Assembly: GCF_003443995.1 (NCBI RefSeq)
Contig: NZ_QWEY01000015.1
Span: forward strand, 25,959 to 89,958
DNA length: 64,000 nucleotides
Direction: 5' to 3'
Source of the DNA: Pseudotabrizicola alkalilacus
Lineage (GTDB): Bacteria; Pseudomonadota; Alphaproteobacteria; Rhodobacterales; Rhodobacteraceae
Position numbers and translations under genes: made by a program. The notes under the pieces were generated by a model that did not search any database, had not been told where the DNA came from, and saw only the letters and a program-made list of their open reading frames with translations. Position 1 is the stretch's first letter. Each line of letters opens with the position of its first letter. Below, piece after piece: positions 1-8,415 of this stretch.

Positions 1-4
1 AATT

Positions 5-39
5 TGTGCGATATGATGCATTTGTTTACATATCGCACA
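5..39. promoter_or_regulatory. Perfect inverted repeat, likely IclR-family operator
   Basis: Arms TGTGCGATATG (5-15) and CATATCGCACA (29-39) are perfect 11-bp inverted copies separated by 13 bases. They lie 13 bp upstream of the ATG at 52 of the IclR-type regulator. IclR-family proteins commonly bind such palindromes and often repress their own gene, so autoregulation is the simplest reading. The target could also include a divergent gene beyond the left edge. The repeat is seen directly; the binding protein is inferred. Confidence 0.6.
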
Positions 40-51
40 GCGGATGCAGCC

Positions 52-813
52 ATGACCATTGCAGAGCGGGATATCATGGGCGGGCTCGCCAAGGGTCTGG
101 CGGTAATCGAAACCTTTACCGCCGAGCGCCCGCGCCAATCTATTGCCGGGGTTTCGGCGGCGTCGGGGTTGGACCGGGCCACCGCGCGCCGCTGTCTGCT
201 GACGCTGGCGCATCACGGCTATGCCGACTGGGATGGCAAGTTTTTCACCCTGACCCCGCGCGTTTTGCGGTTGGGCACCGCCTGTCTGGCCACCATGCCC
301 TTGCCACAGATTGTGCAGCCGGTGCTGGATGATCTGTCGGACCGGATCGGCCAAAGCAGCTCGGTGTCGATCCTTGACGGGGCCGAGATTGTCTATGTCG
401 CACGCGCGGCCCAGAAAAAGGTGATGTCGGTCGGGTTGATGCCGGGCTCACGCCTGCCTGCGCATTGCACCAGTATGGGCCGCGTGCTGCTGGCCGCCCG
501 GCCCGAGCGGGAGGTTTGGGATCTGCTGGCCGCGCATCCTCCGACGGCCCGCACGGCCCGCACGCGCACCGAACCAGAGACGATCATAGCGGAACTGGCG
601 CAGGTGAGGGCGCAGGGCTATGCGATCATTGATCAGGAAGTAGAGGTGGGGTTGCGGTCTTTGGCTGTCCCGCTGCTTGATGCACATGGCCGGGTGATTG
701 CCGCGCTGAATGTTGGCGTCGCCGCCATTCATGCCGAACCGGAGCAGCTTGTCGCGCTGTATCTGGGGCCGTTGCAACGGGTTCAGATGGACCTGCGCCC
801 GATGTTGCGCTGA
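52..813 (+). CDS. IclR-family transcriptional regulator (PcaR/PobR-like)
   Basis: This is a 253-residue DNA-binding regulator with an N-terminal winged helix-turn-helix (about residues 8-70) and a C-terminal IclR effector domain (about 85-250). The opening GGLAKGLAVIETF and the segment SGLDRATARRCLLTL are typical of IclR members such as PcaR, PcaU and PobR that control aromatic-acid catabolism. The ATG at 52 was chosen because the reading frame upstream runs through the 11-bp inverted repeat at 5-39, which is better explained as an operator; a TTG at 4 and an ATG at 76 are alternatives. Its target genes are not visible and probably lie to the left. No aromatic catabolism gene follows it here, so the ligand is unknown. 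Confidence 0.85.
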   Translation: MTIAERDIMGGLAKGLAVIETFTAERPRQSIAGVSAASGLDRATARRCLLTLAHHGYADWDGKFFTLTPRVLRLGTACLATMPLPQIVQPVLDDLSDRIGQSSSVSILDGAEIVYVARAAQKKVMSVGLMPGSRLPAHCTSMGRVLLAARPEREVWDLLAAHPPTARTARTRTEPETIIAELAQVRAQGYAIIDQEVEVGLRSLAVPLLDAHGRVIAALNVGVAAIHAEPEQLVALYLGPLQRVQMDLRPMLR

Positions 814-1417
814 CCAGAGGCAAAACCGAACGCTGACTGCATCAATTGCGATCCGTCAGCTTGGATCGTTGATGTCCTTGCGGAAGCAGGATCACTACGG
901 AACGCAGCACGGTTGCCAGAGTGGGGTATCTGCCTCAGATCGCGCGCGCATTAATGAATGATTCATAATTGGCTGAAAGAATACGGCAAACGTAATCGTG
1001 TCCGGTTCACAGTAAACACCTTTGCCACAGGCACAGCAGGACTCGGGTGATGTAGCAGATGAGTCCCCGACTTTCCGGCCAGAGTGGAGATGAGCGGGCG
1101 CACTGTAAGTGCGTACCGGCCCTTGGCACGGCATTTGTCGCGGACAAAGCCCGAAAGGGTGCCGGAGGCGCTTGACTTCAGGGTCAAAGCACATTCATTA
1201 TGATGTAAGATGTCAACATAAGTATGTATTTTTGACTGGCAGGCTTCATCGCGTGACAAGGCCGGTGCAAGGCGACCCGCCACAGCCTTGACGGAGATCC
1301 CACAGCTGAGGGCTGCAGGCTACACGTGAGGCGAGGTTGAGGTCCTGGACGGAACATCAGATCGGCTGCGACGTTTTGTGCCGCCGTTCACGTAAAAAGA
1401 TGAAAGGGAGAGCGGTC
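814..1417. other. 604-bp stretch without a convincing gene, with a promoter-like segment
   Basis: No reading frame here looks coding. Visible elements are an ATGAA/TTCAT inverted repeat near 954-966, a short GCACT-GTA-AGTGC hairpin near 1099-1111, and a promoter-like pair TTGACT (1172-1177) and CATTAT (1196-1201) with an 18-base spacer. Just downstream, ACATA-AG-TATGT (1216-1227) is a weak version of the half-site found in front of the repeat-protein genes. The promoter would give a leader of about 200 bases before the small membrane protein gene at 1418. Confidence 0.4.
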
Positions 1418-1639
1418 ATGATTGCTGCATATGTGTTGATCGCCGCAATCGGGGGGCTGCTGGGCTTTTGCGCAGGGCTTCTTCTCGGGGTGCCGTTCTG
1501 GGCCTCACTGCTGTTCTATCCCGCAGGCGGCACGACGCTGGTTGCACTTTCAGTCATGTGGCAGCAGGTCAAAATATGGAAAAATACCAACACATATCAG
1601 TCTATTAATGGCGCGAGCATGCGCGGCGTTAAAGACTGA
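1418..1639 (+). CDS. Small two-helix membrane protein of unknown function
   Basis: The product has 73 residues with two predicted transmembrane stretches (about residues 2-25 and 30-50) and a short charged tail ending MRGVKD. The second ATG (1418) is preferred over the one at 1400 because AAAGGGAG sits about eight bases upstream of it. I do not recognise a family. It stands alone between the IclR gene and the first Bap-like gene. A promoter-like sequence near 1172-1201 and a weak AGTATGT-containing palindrome at 1216-1227 lie upstream, so it may belong to the same regulon as the repeat proteins, but this is a guess. Confidence 0.6.
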   Translation: MIAAYVLIAAIGGLLGFCAGLLLGVPFWASLLFYPAGGTTLVALSVMWQQVKIWKNTNTYQSINGASMRGVKD

Positions 1640-2043
1640 AAGAACCCGCGCTTGGCTTTGTCCCTTTGTAGAAACAGGCCTTGATTTCGCGGCGGTTCAT
1701 CAGATTTGTCAGATTTCAATCTGGTTGGCTGGTCAGATCCAGCACGCGTCGGTCATCCCTTCAAACGCGCGGGGCGGTCTGAAGCCTTCGCCACTTCACG
1801 TGTCTTTTCGGACAACTCCGGCACCCCTTCTGAACTGCTGGTTTGTCAGAATCTCACCGGCGGCTGCGTGTTGCGGGGCGCGGTCTTCACCGCATTTGGC
1901 GCTCCAACCCGCGCAAGGGTCGGCGCGACTCAGTTGACATATCCAATAGTATGCATTTAGCTTACATACTATTGTATGAGTTCGCGGAGCGTGACCCATA
2001 CTTCCTCATGATACCCCTGCGGGGCCTAAGACTGGAGCAAGCG
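1640..2043. other. 404-bp upstream region of the first Bap-like gene
   Basis: No separate gene is supported. The frame of the Bap-like gene stays open back to 1843, but the upstream part has no counterpart in the paralogue at 17333 and is read as untranslated. The stretch holds a CAGATT/AATCTG inverted repeat (1710-1723), a TTGACA box (1934-1939), the palindromic operator at 1944-1974, and a 14-base block TGACCCATACTTCC (1992-2005) that is identical at 17278-17291 upstream of the paralogue. Confidence 0.5.
1944..1974. promoter_or_regulatory. Palindromic operator A (AGTATG-N11-CATACT) upstream of the first Bap-like gene
   Basis: Perfect 10-bp arms CAATAGTATG (1944-1953) and CATACTATTG (1965-1974) with an 11-base spacer, centred 85 bp before the ATG at 2044. 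A TTGACA hexamer (1934-1939) lies immediately upstream, so a bound protein would overlap the promoter. A further half-site CATACT occurs at 1997-2002. The same half-site spacing is found at 17235-17257 in front of the paralogous gene. Confidence 0.7.
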
Positions 2044-3972
2044 ATGGCACAAAGTGTAATTCAGGCTAGTACGATAAAGGATGTGTCCATTCATGCCCTG
2101 CCGGGGGAGGTCCAGCAATATATGAAATCGGGCAATGACCTTGTCGTGCAGATGAACAGCGGCGACTCGATCCTCGTCCAGGGCTTTTATACCCCCACAG
2201 CCAACGGAGAGTCACATCTTCTGGTGCTGGGTGACGGCAAAGTTGTAAACCCGGTCCCGGATGAGGACGAAGCTGCGGCAGGGCTCGGCGCGGGCATGCT
2301 CGATACCGACGAGCTGGTGGCTCTTGGCGTGGCTGGTCTTGGGGCAGGGCTGATTGCGACCAGTGGCGGCGGCGGCGCCGATCTGACTGACCCGACCGAC
2401 GGCACCGACCCGACCGACGGCACCGACCCGACCGATGGCACTGACCCGACGGATGGTACCGACCCGACCGATGGCACCGACCCGACCGATGGCACCGATC
2501 CGACGGATGGTACCGACCCGACGGATGGCACTGACCCGACGGATGGCACCGATCCGACGGATGGCACTGACCCGACGGACGGCACTGACCCGACGGATGG
2601 CACCGATCCGACGGATGGCACTGACCCGACAGACGGCACTGACCCGACGGACGGCACTGACCCGACGGACGGTACTGACCCGACAGATGGCACCGATCCC
2701 ACCGATGGCACTGACCCGACGGATGGCACCGATCCGACCGATGGCACCGATCCGACGGACGGCACTGACCCGACGGACGGCACTGACCCGACCGACGGCA
2801 CTGACCCGACGGATGGCACTGATCCGACGGATGGCACTGATCCGACGGATGGCACGGATGGGACGGATGGGACGGATGGCACGGCCGGGTTGCTTGATCC
2901 GGTGCTGGCGGATGAGGGTTTGCTGGGGATTGTGACCGGCAATGACGGTCTTTTGGGCGACATCACCGGCTCGGATGGCCTGTTGGGCGATCTTGCGGGC
3001 GCGGATGGCCTGCTGGGCGGAATTGCCGGCGATCTGCTGGGCGTTCCTGTGCTGGGCGACGGTCCTGATTCCGAACAGGGGCTGCTTGATCCGGTGCTGG
3101 GTGATGACGGGTTGCTGGGCGACGTGACCGGCAATGACGGGGTGCTGGGCGACCTTACCGGCTCGGATGGCTTGCTGGGGGGGCTGACCGGCAATGACGG
3201 CCTGCTCGGGGCTGTGACCGGATCAGAGGGCCTGTTGGGCGAGTTGACCGGCACCGGCCTTCTGGGCGGCGGCGAGGGCGCGGGCTCCGGGGGTGGCCTG
3301 CTGGATGGTCTGCTCGGCGGCGATGACGGGTTGCTGGGCGGCTTGCTCGGTGGCGACAACGGCCCGCTGGATGGCGTGACTGACACGGTTGGCGGCCTGC
3401 TCGGCGGTGACGACGGGCTGCTGGGCGGCTTGCTCGGGGGCGACGGCGGCCCGCTGGATGGCGTGACCGACACGGTCGGCGGTCTGCTCGGCGGGGATGA
3501 CGGGTTGCTGGGCGGTCTGCTCGGTGGCGACGGCGGCCCGCTGGATGGCGTGACTGACACGGTCGGTGGTCTGCTCGGCGGCGATGACGGGCTGCTGGGC
3601 GGTCTGCTCGGCGGTGGTGATGGCGTGCTGGATCCGGTGGTGGCAGATGGGGGTCTGCTGGGCGATATCACCGGCAACAGCGGGCTGTTGGGCGACGTGA
3701 CCGGCTCCGACGGCGTGCTGGGCGATGTGATCGGCGATGATGGGCTGCTGGGGGATCTCACCGGATCTGACGGGCTGATCGGCGAGCTGACCGGCGCGGG
3801 CCTGCTGGGCGACGGTGGTGAGCCATCCGGAGGGCTGCTGGGGGGGCTTCTGGGCGGCGCAACCGGCGGATTGCTGGGCGGCGGCCTGCTGGGAGGCGGT
3901 CTGCTGGGAGGCGACGGCGGATTGCTGGGATCGGACGGCCTGCTGGGGGGGCTGGACGACACCACCGCCTGA
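2044..3972 (+). CDS. Bap-like repeat surface protein 1 (BapA-type N-domain, DPTDGT and GLLG repeats)
   Basis: The 642-residue protein starts at 2044, where GGAG lies eight to eleven bases upstream and where alignment with the paralogue at 17333 begins. Residues 1-75 resemble the BapA/Bap prefix domain of type I secreted biofilm adhesins (SGNDLVVQMNSGDSILVQGF). A glycine/alanine segment follows, then 26 DPTDGT units, then GLLG(D)xTGxDG-type repeats including a 29-residue unit repeated three times. There is no Sec signal and no RTX nonapeptide. The neighbouring exporter genes (7121-13063) are its likely secretion route. The stalk is very acidic, with two Asp per six residues. A role in surface attachment or biofilm is inferred from the N-domain and context, not shown. 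Confidence 0.75.
   Translation: MAQSVIQASTIKDVSIHALPGEVQQYMKSGNDLVVQMNSGDSILVQGFYTPTANGESHLLVLGDGKVVNPVPDEDEAAAGLGAGMLDTDELVALGVAGLGAGLIATSGGGGADLTDPTDGTDPTDGTDPTDGTDPTDGTDPTDGTDPTDGTDPTDGTDPTDGTDPTDGTDPTDGTDPTDGTDPTDGTDPTDGTDPTDGTDPTDGTDPTDGTDPTDGTDPTDGTDPTDGTDPTDGTDPTDGTDPTDGTDPTDGTDPTDGTDPTDGTDPTDGTDGTDGTDGTAGLLDPVLADEGLLGIVTGNDGLLGDITGSDGLLGDLAGADGLLGGIAGDLLGVPVLGDGPDSEQGLLDPVLGDDGLLGDVTGNDGVLGDLTGSDGLLGGLTGNDGLLGAVTGSEGLLGELTGTGLLGGGEGAGSGGGLLDGLLGGDDGLLGGLLGGDNGPLDGVTDTVGGLLGGDDGLLGGLLGGDGGPLDGVTDTVGGLLGGDDGLLGGLLGGDGGPLDGVTDTVGGLLGGDDGLLGGLLGGGDGVLDPVVADGGLLGDITGNSGLLGDVTGSDGVLGDVIGDDGLLGDLTGSDGLIGELTGAGLLGDGGEPSGGLLGGLLGGATGGLLGGGLLGGGLLGGDGGLLGSDGLLGGLDDTTA
2389..2856 (+). repeat. 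18-bp coding tandem repeat, 26 units of DPTDGT
   Basis: 468 bases divide exactly into 26 copies of an 18-bp unit coding DPTDGT. Units differ almost only at third codon positions (GAC/GAT, ACC/ACG, GGC/GGT, ACC/ACT). Three trailing DGT triplets follow (2857-2883). Any gain or loss of a unit keeps the frame, so this is a length-variable locus rather than an on/off switch. Confidence 0.95.
3322..3582 (+). repeat. 87-bp tandem repeat, 3 units, in the GLLG region of Bap-like protein 1
   Basis: Three near-identical 87-bp units, each coding 29 residues with the core GGPLDGVTDTVGGLLGG, occur at exact 87-base intervals (for example CTGGAT at 3367, 3454 and 3541). The same three-unit array is present at 18821-19081 in the paralogue. 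Confidence 0.85.
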
Positions 3973-3991
3973 ACCACCCGGTCACACCACC

Positions 3992-4050
3992 GGGGCTCCC
4001 GCCGCTGCGGGAGCCCCACCGCGCGGCCCCCACCAGGGGACCGCGCGTCT
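3992..4050 (+). terminator. Tandem hairpin terminator after Bap-like gene 1
   Basis: An 11-bp perfect stem GGGGCTCCCGC / GCGGGAGCCCC (3992-4002 and 4007-4017) with a four-base loop is followed by a second GC-rich stem CGCGCGG / CCGCGCG (4020-4047), then TCTTGT. The same pair, with a two-base insertion between the stems, follows the paralogue at 19491. Confidence 0.8.
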
Positions 4051-4165
4051 TGTATTGAGGGCGCGTGCCAAAAGGCGGTGTTCCTTGCAGGCAATCACAC
4101 TTGAGCGAAGCACCTATCCTTTATGGATGAGGCCACGCAGGCATTGTCATTTGGCGGTGATGAAT

Positions 4166-4187
4166 ACATACTGTAGTATGTGATACT
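4166..4187. promoter_or_regulatory. Palindromic operator C (ACATACT-GT-AGTATGT) upstream of the third repeat protein
   Basis: ACATACT (4166-4172) and AGTATGT (4175-4181) form inverted 7-bp arms with two bases between them, and a further ATACT follows at 4183-4187. The centre is 82 bp before the ATG at 4256, matching the 85 and 87 bp seen for the Bap-like genes. The half-sites face the opposite way compared with operators A and B. The 7-2-7 layout recalls sites of NarL/FixJ-type regulators; a regulator of that class is encoded at 14304-14939. Confidence 0.6.
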
Positions 4188-4255
4188 GAGTCCCTCTCGA
4201 CTCCGTTGTACGATTCTTGCGCAAGCACCGCGCGCATAGTGTTAGGGAAGCCGAC

Positions 4256-6904
4256 ATGACGGCACAGAAGTCCAGCCCAGCCAATCTCCCCGGAAAACAT
4301 GGGGATGCTGCGGATATTCTTCCGCCGCGACGGCTTGCGGATGCCGAAGGTCAGGCGCGTTCAACCGGTGGCGGCTTCAGTGCGGCGGCCGCGATGAGCG
4401 CGGTTGGTGCCGGTTTGGCCATGCAAAGCGCTACCCATGCCGGCGAAGTTGCGCTGCGCACGGATCCTGAAGGTGATCTGTCCGTCGGGTCCGAGGGCAG
4501 TTTTTCGACGGTCGCTTCTGCGGCCATGCCTGCAGAGATCGCGCCGATAGCGGACACTGATCCGGGGCACGTGATCATTGCGGGCGGGGCCGTTGATCTG
4601 CCCGGTTCTGCTGCGATCACAATGGATGCCGCCCTAGATAAGGCCGGGCCTTCTGGGCCATCTCTGGCTTTCGCGCCACCGCTTGGCTCGGATGCGTTTG
4701 AAGGGGCAGGTGAAGGGCCGGTCCGTATTGCGGCAAACATGACGCTGCCGCTTTCCGTTCCCTCGACTGTGATACAAGGCGGTGCTTTGGCACCTGCCCC
4801 AGTCGCTGTCCACACTGCGGTCGAAGCGGGTATCAGCCCTGCGCCTGCTGTCGTGCCGGTGATTGGCACGGGCGTTGGTGCGGATGGCCCGACGGAAAAC
4901 AGCGATCTGGTGGAGACGGTGGTTTCACCGGTTCTCGGGGATGGCAGGCTGGTTGATGGCATCCTGAGTCCGGTGCTTGGCGACGGCGGGATCGTCGACA
5001 CGGTCCTGGACCCGATTCTTGGCAGCGATGGTTTGGTATCTGATGTCGTAGAGACGGTAATGGAAGGGGTTCTTGACCCGTTGCTGGGCGAAGACGGTTT
5101 GCTGGACACTGTGCTTGACCCTCTGCTGGGCGAGGGTGGCGTGGTTGAGACGGTACTCGACCCGTTGCTGGGTGAGGGCGGCGTTGTGGACACCGTTCTT
5201 GACCCTCTGCTAGGCGAGGGTGGCGTGGTTGAGACCGTGCTCGACCCGTTGCTCGGTGAGGGCGGCGTTGTGGACACCGTTCTTGACCCTCTGCTAGGCG
5301 AGGGTGGCGTGGTTGAGACCGTGCTCGACCCGTTGCTCGGTGAGGGCGGCGTTGTGGACACCGTTCTTGACCCTCTGCTAGGCGAGGGTGGCGTGGTTGA
5401 GACGGTACTCGACCCGTTGCTCGGTGAGGGCGGAGTTGTTGATACCGTTCTAGACCCGCTTCTCGGCGAAGGTGGTGTGGTTGAGACGGTACTCGACCCG
5501 TTGCTGGGTGAGGGCGGAGTTGTTGATACCGTTCTAGACCCGCTTCTCGGCGAAGGTGGTGTGGCTGAGACGGTACTCGACCCGTTGCTGGGTGAGGGCG
5601 GCGTTGTGGACACCGTTCTAGACCCGCTTCTCGGCGAAGGTGGTGTGGTTGAGACGGTACTCGACCCGTTGCTGGGTGAGGGCGGCGTTGTGGACACCGT
5701 TCTTGACCCTCTGCTAGGCGAGGGTGGCGTGGTTGAGACGGTACTCGACCCGTTGCTCGGTGAGGGCGGAGTTGTTGATACCGTTCTAGACCCGCTTCTC
5801 GGCGAAGGTGGTGTGGTTGAGACGGTACTCGACCCGTTGCTGGGTGAAGACGGTTTGCTGGACACTGTGCTTGACCCTCTGCTGGGCGAGGGTGGCGTGG
5901 TTGAGACCGTGCTCGACCCGTTGCTCGGTGAGGGCGGCGTTGTTGATAGCGTACTCGATCCTCTGCTGGGCGAAGGCGGGGCGCTTGAACCCGCCCTTGA
6001 TCCTATCCTTGGCGAAGAGGGTATTGTTGACAGCATTCTCGACCCGATTATCGGCGATGACGGGATTCTGAGCGGGGCGCTGGACCCGGTTCTTGGTGAA
6101 GACGGTGCGCTTGGTGGCGTGTTGGCCCCCGTCGTTGGCGAGGGCGGGGTTGTGGACACAGTGCTGAACCCCGTGCTCGATCATCTTGGCCCGGTTGGTG
6201 GGCTCGTTGACACGGTCCTTGGTGGTATTTTGGGGGGACGTGGCGGCCGCTCTGCACCGGTTCAGAACGCGCCGGTGACGGCTGCCAGTGATGTATCGGC
6301 CCCTGTAATCATTACGGATGATCCGGTCGTGGTCGATGAGACGACGGATGACGACGGCGATGACGGTTTCGTGGAAGGCCTGATCGGCGAGAGCACACTT
6401 ATGGCCGGGGCGGACAGTCATGAAGACATGGCAGATCTGCTGAGTACATCGACGGATGACGTTCTGGATGAGCTTTTGTCAGATGACTACCTAGCAGACC
6501 TTGATCATGACGCGGTTGTTTCCGGCGAAGACGCGCTTCTGAGTGAAATGCTTGAAGTGGGGTTGAGCGGTGCGCTGGCACAAGAGGCTGTGTTGGGCCT
6601 GACTTCTGAAAGCGATGACTCAGACCCTGAACTGGATGCCTTGCTGAGCGAGATTCTGGACAGTGGCGAAAGACCACTTGGCGGCGTCACTGATCCTCTG
6701 GCCGCCCTTTTGGAAAGTGCCACAGATGGTGAGGGGGTAGAAGGCGATCTGTCTGGTCTGGACATCGGACCGGCCGTCGAAGATGCGCTTGAAACGCTGT
6801 TTGGCGCACCGCCTGTCGAGGCTGATATTTTGGGTTCAACCTTGGGTAGTGGGGGTCTTTTGGGTGGGCTTGGCTTGCCTGGGTCTGAAGATGAGCAGCG
6901 CTGA
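4256..6904 (+). CDS. Large repeat protein with 22 tandem 14-residue VLDPLLGEGGVV units
   Basis: The 882-residue protein starts at 4256, preceded by GGGAAG; an in-frame ATG upstream at 4217 is less likely. Residues 1-220 are low-complexity and alanine-rich with no clear Sec signal. A central array of 14-residue units (VLDPLLGEGGVVET and VLDPLLGEGGVVDT in alternation) follows, then degenerate units, then an acidic tail with many Asp and Glu (about residues 690-860) ending GGLLGGLGLPGSEDEQR. The LDPxLGxxGLL core is shared with the C-terminal half of both Bap-like proteins (LLDPVLGDDGLLG), suggesting common descent. No family is recognised. It lies directly upstream of the type I secretion genes and has a related operator, so I infer another substrate or partner of that exporter. 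Confidence 0.7.
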   Translation: MTAQKSSPANLPGKHGDAADILPPRRLADAEGQARSTGGGFSAAAAMSAVGAGLAMQSATHAGEVALRTDPEGDLSVGSEGSFSTVASAAMPAEIAPIADTDPGHVIIAGGAVDLPGSAAITMDAALDKAGPSGPSLAFAPPLGSDAFEGAGEGPVRIAANMTLPLSVPSTVIQGGALAPAPVAVHTAVEAGISPAPAVVPVIGTGVGADGPTENSDLVETVVSPVLGDGRLVDGILSPVLGDGGIVDTVLDPILGSDGLVSDVVETVMEGVLDPLLGEDGLLDTVLDPLLGEGGVVETVLDPLLGEGGVVDTVLDPLLGEGGVVETVLDPLLGEGGVVDTVLDPLLGEGGVVETVLDPLLGEGGVVDTVLDPLLGEGGVVETVLDPLLGEGGVVDTVLDPLLGEGGVVETVLDPLLGEGGVVDTVLDPLLGEGGVAETVLDPLLGEGGVVDTVLDPLLGEGGVVETVLDPLLGEGGVVDTVLDPLLGEGGVVETVLDPLLGEGGVVDTVLDPLLGEGGVVETVLDPLLGEDGLLDTVLDPLLGEGGVVETVLDPLLGEGGVVDSVLDPLLGEGGALEPALDPILGEEGIVDSILDPIIGDDGILSGALDPVLGEDGALGGVLAPVVGEGGVVDTVLNPVLDHLGPVGGLVDTVLGGILGGRGGRSAPVQNAPVTAASDVSAPVIITDDPVVVDETTDDDGDDGFVEGLIGESTLMAGADSHEDMADLLSTSTDDVLDELLSDDYLADLDHDAVVSGEDALLSEMLEVGLSGALAQEAVLGLTSESDDSDPELDALLSEILDSGERPLGGVTDPLAALLESATDGEGVEGDLSGLDIGPAVEDALETLFGAPPVEADILGSTLGSGGLLGGLGLPGSEDEQR
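5069..5992 (+). repeat. 42-bp coding tandem repeat, 22 units of VLDPLLGExGxxxx
   Basis: The DPLLGE motif recurs every 42 bases from 5075 to 5957, giving 22 units. Most alternate ET and DT at the end of the unit, so the effective period is 84 bp (28 residues). Nucleotide variants (for example CTAGGCGAG versus CTCGGCGAA) recur in blocks, which indicates past unequal exchange. Degenerate units extend on both sides, from about 4910 to 6210. Confidence 0.92.
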
Positions 6905-7120
6905 TGCCCTCCAGAAGGGGGAGTTAATCTTGCAACTCGCGCACAGATGGTGTTGTTTCAATGTTAACGCCAGTGGGTTTGGGAGATATTTTGCAGGTTT
7001 CAACGATCATTGTGTGGGAATTCAGGTGTTCAAAATGATGTTTCTACGCCGCATCTTTGTTCCGATTGCAACCGACGTGAGGTACTTGACGTGACCTGTG
7101 GCGCTTTGGTGATCAAGGAC

Positions 7121-8410
7121 ATGGCGACCCGCCTTGTCGCAGCGACCAGCGGGAGCATGTCCTTTCTGAAATGTCCGGCGCGGGTATTTGTCGTCAGCTT
7201 GTCGATGGCAGTGGCGGCCCCGGCCCTTGCCCAAACCCCGTTGCAGCAAGCGGTTCTGATCGCGTCTGAACGTGATCCTGGTATCACCGCTTTGCGCCAT
7301 GAAATTGCCCGCCGCTCTGTCGATATTCAGGCGGTGAACGATCAGAAATATCCCCAACTCAGTCTTTCGGCGGATACCGCCACCACCAGCTCTGACGGGC
7401 CGGGTGTGACGCTGACTGTGTCGCAGGTTCTGTATGACTGGGGCCGGGTACGCAGCATGGTGGCCAGTGCGTCGCAGGATCGCGTGGTTGCGGTGGCTGA
7501 TCTGAAGATGGGGATCGAAGAGCTCACGCTTGATGTGTCGAATTACTACATCGACGTTGACGTGCTGGACCAGAAAATTGCCCGGACGCAAGGCTATCTG
7601 GAATTCGCGCGCCGTATCGCCGACCATGCCGAAGCGCGCCTGGCAGCTGGCCGGGGCGATAACGGTGAGGTTGCGCGGGCCCGGCTGGAAGTTGGCCGAA
7701 CCGAACAGCGGATGGATCAGCTGAGCAGCGACCGTATGCTTGCACTGGCGCAGCTGGAATTTCTGATGGGGCGCAATCCCGGCACGCTTTCCAGGCCTGC
7801 CGATCTGGATTTTGTGGGCCGCTACCGCAAACCGGATGCGGTCACATCGGCGATCCGGCTGTCTCCGACCTATATTTCCGCGAATGCCCGGCTGGGACGT
7901 GCCGAGTCAGAGATCGGCCTGGCGCGCGCCTCCCGGCTGCCCACCATCCGGTTGCAGGCGCAGGTGCGGGCAGATCTTGACCGGGGGCGCACACGGTCTT
8001 CGGTCGGGCTTTCAACGGGCGTGGATATTGGTGCCGGCGCCATCACCGGACGACAGATCGAGTCGGCACGGCTTCAGGCCGAAGCGGCCCGGTCAAATCT
8101 GGATGCTGTGGGTCGCAATCTGGGCAACGGGGTCCGCAGTGCGCTTGAGCGGATCCGTGTGCTGCGCGCAAGCGAGATATCGCAGCGCAATCAGCTGTCT
8201 CAGGCGCAGCAGGTTCTCGACAACTATGAACAGCAATTCGTCGGCGGTCAGCGCGAACTGATCGACCTTCTGACAACGGGGCGTGATCTTTACGATGCCC
8301 AGGTTGATCAGATTGACACTTACGACGAACGCAAACGGACAGAATACAGTGCGGCTTTTGATCTTGGTGTGCTCGGCACTCTGATCCTCGCAAGCTCCAA
8401 TCAAGGCTGA
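7121..8410 (+). CDS. TolC-like outer membrane efflux protein of type I secretion
   Basis: This is the outer membrane channel component. A Sec signal ending APALAQT is followed by a TolC-type body of two repeated coiled-coil halves (periodic leucine-rich helices such as RRIADHAEARLAAGRGDNGEVARARLEVGR and SQAQQVLDNYEQQFVGGQRELIDLLTTGRDLYDAQVDQ). About 429 residues is normal for the family. The ATG at 7121 is used, but 7157 gives a more typical signal peptide (MSFLKCPARVFVV) and may be the true start; neither has a well-spaced ribosome site. It lies five bases from the ABC exporter gene and forms one operon with it and the HlyD-type adaptor. Its placement among repeat proteins points to export of those proteins. 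Confidence 0.88.
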   Translation: MATRLVAATSGSMSFLKCPARVFVVSLSMAVAAPALAQTPLQQAVLIASERDPGITALRHEIARRSVDIQAVNDQKYPQLSLSADTATTSSDGPGVTLTVSQVLYDWGRVRSMVASASQDRVVAVADLKMGIEELTLDVSNYYIDVDVLDQKIARTQGYLEFARRIADHAEARLAAGRGDNGEVARARLEVGRTEQRMDQLSSDRMLALAQLEFLMGRNPGTLSRPADLDFVGRYRKPDAVTSAIRLSPTYISANARLGRAESEIGLARASRLPTIRLQAQVRADLDRGRTRSSVGLSTGVDIGAGAITGRQIESARLQAEAARSNLDAVGRNLGNGVRSALERIRVLRASEISQRNQLSQAQQVLDNYEQQFVGGQRELIDLLTTGRDLYDAQVDQIDTYDERKRTEYSAAFDLGVLGTLILASSNQG

Positions 8411-8415
8411 CAGGG

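Noticed and set aside
1843..2043. Longer start for Bap-like protein 1 at 1843
   Set aside because: The extension runs through the operator and promoter region and has no counterpart in the paralogue. The start at 2044 has a ribosome site.
2389..2856. Phase-variable on/off switch by repeat slippage
   Set aside because: The units are 18 bp, a multiple of three, so slippage changes length but not the frame.
2187..4094. A 635-codon open frame antisense to Bap-like gene 1 (and a similar one at 17557-19518)
   Set aside because: The repeats keep all frames open. The antisense products are Ser/Pro monotony (SVGSVP repeats) with no start site or family, so they are shadows of the repeats.
4351..6159. 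A 602-codon antisense frame in the third repeat gene
   Set aside because: Same cause: a stop-free repeat read backwards. The plus-strand frame has a ribosome site, an operator and domain-like ends.
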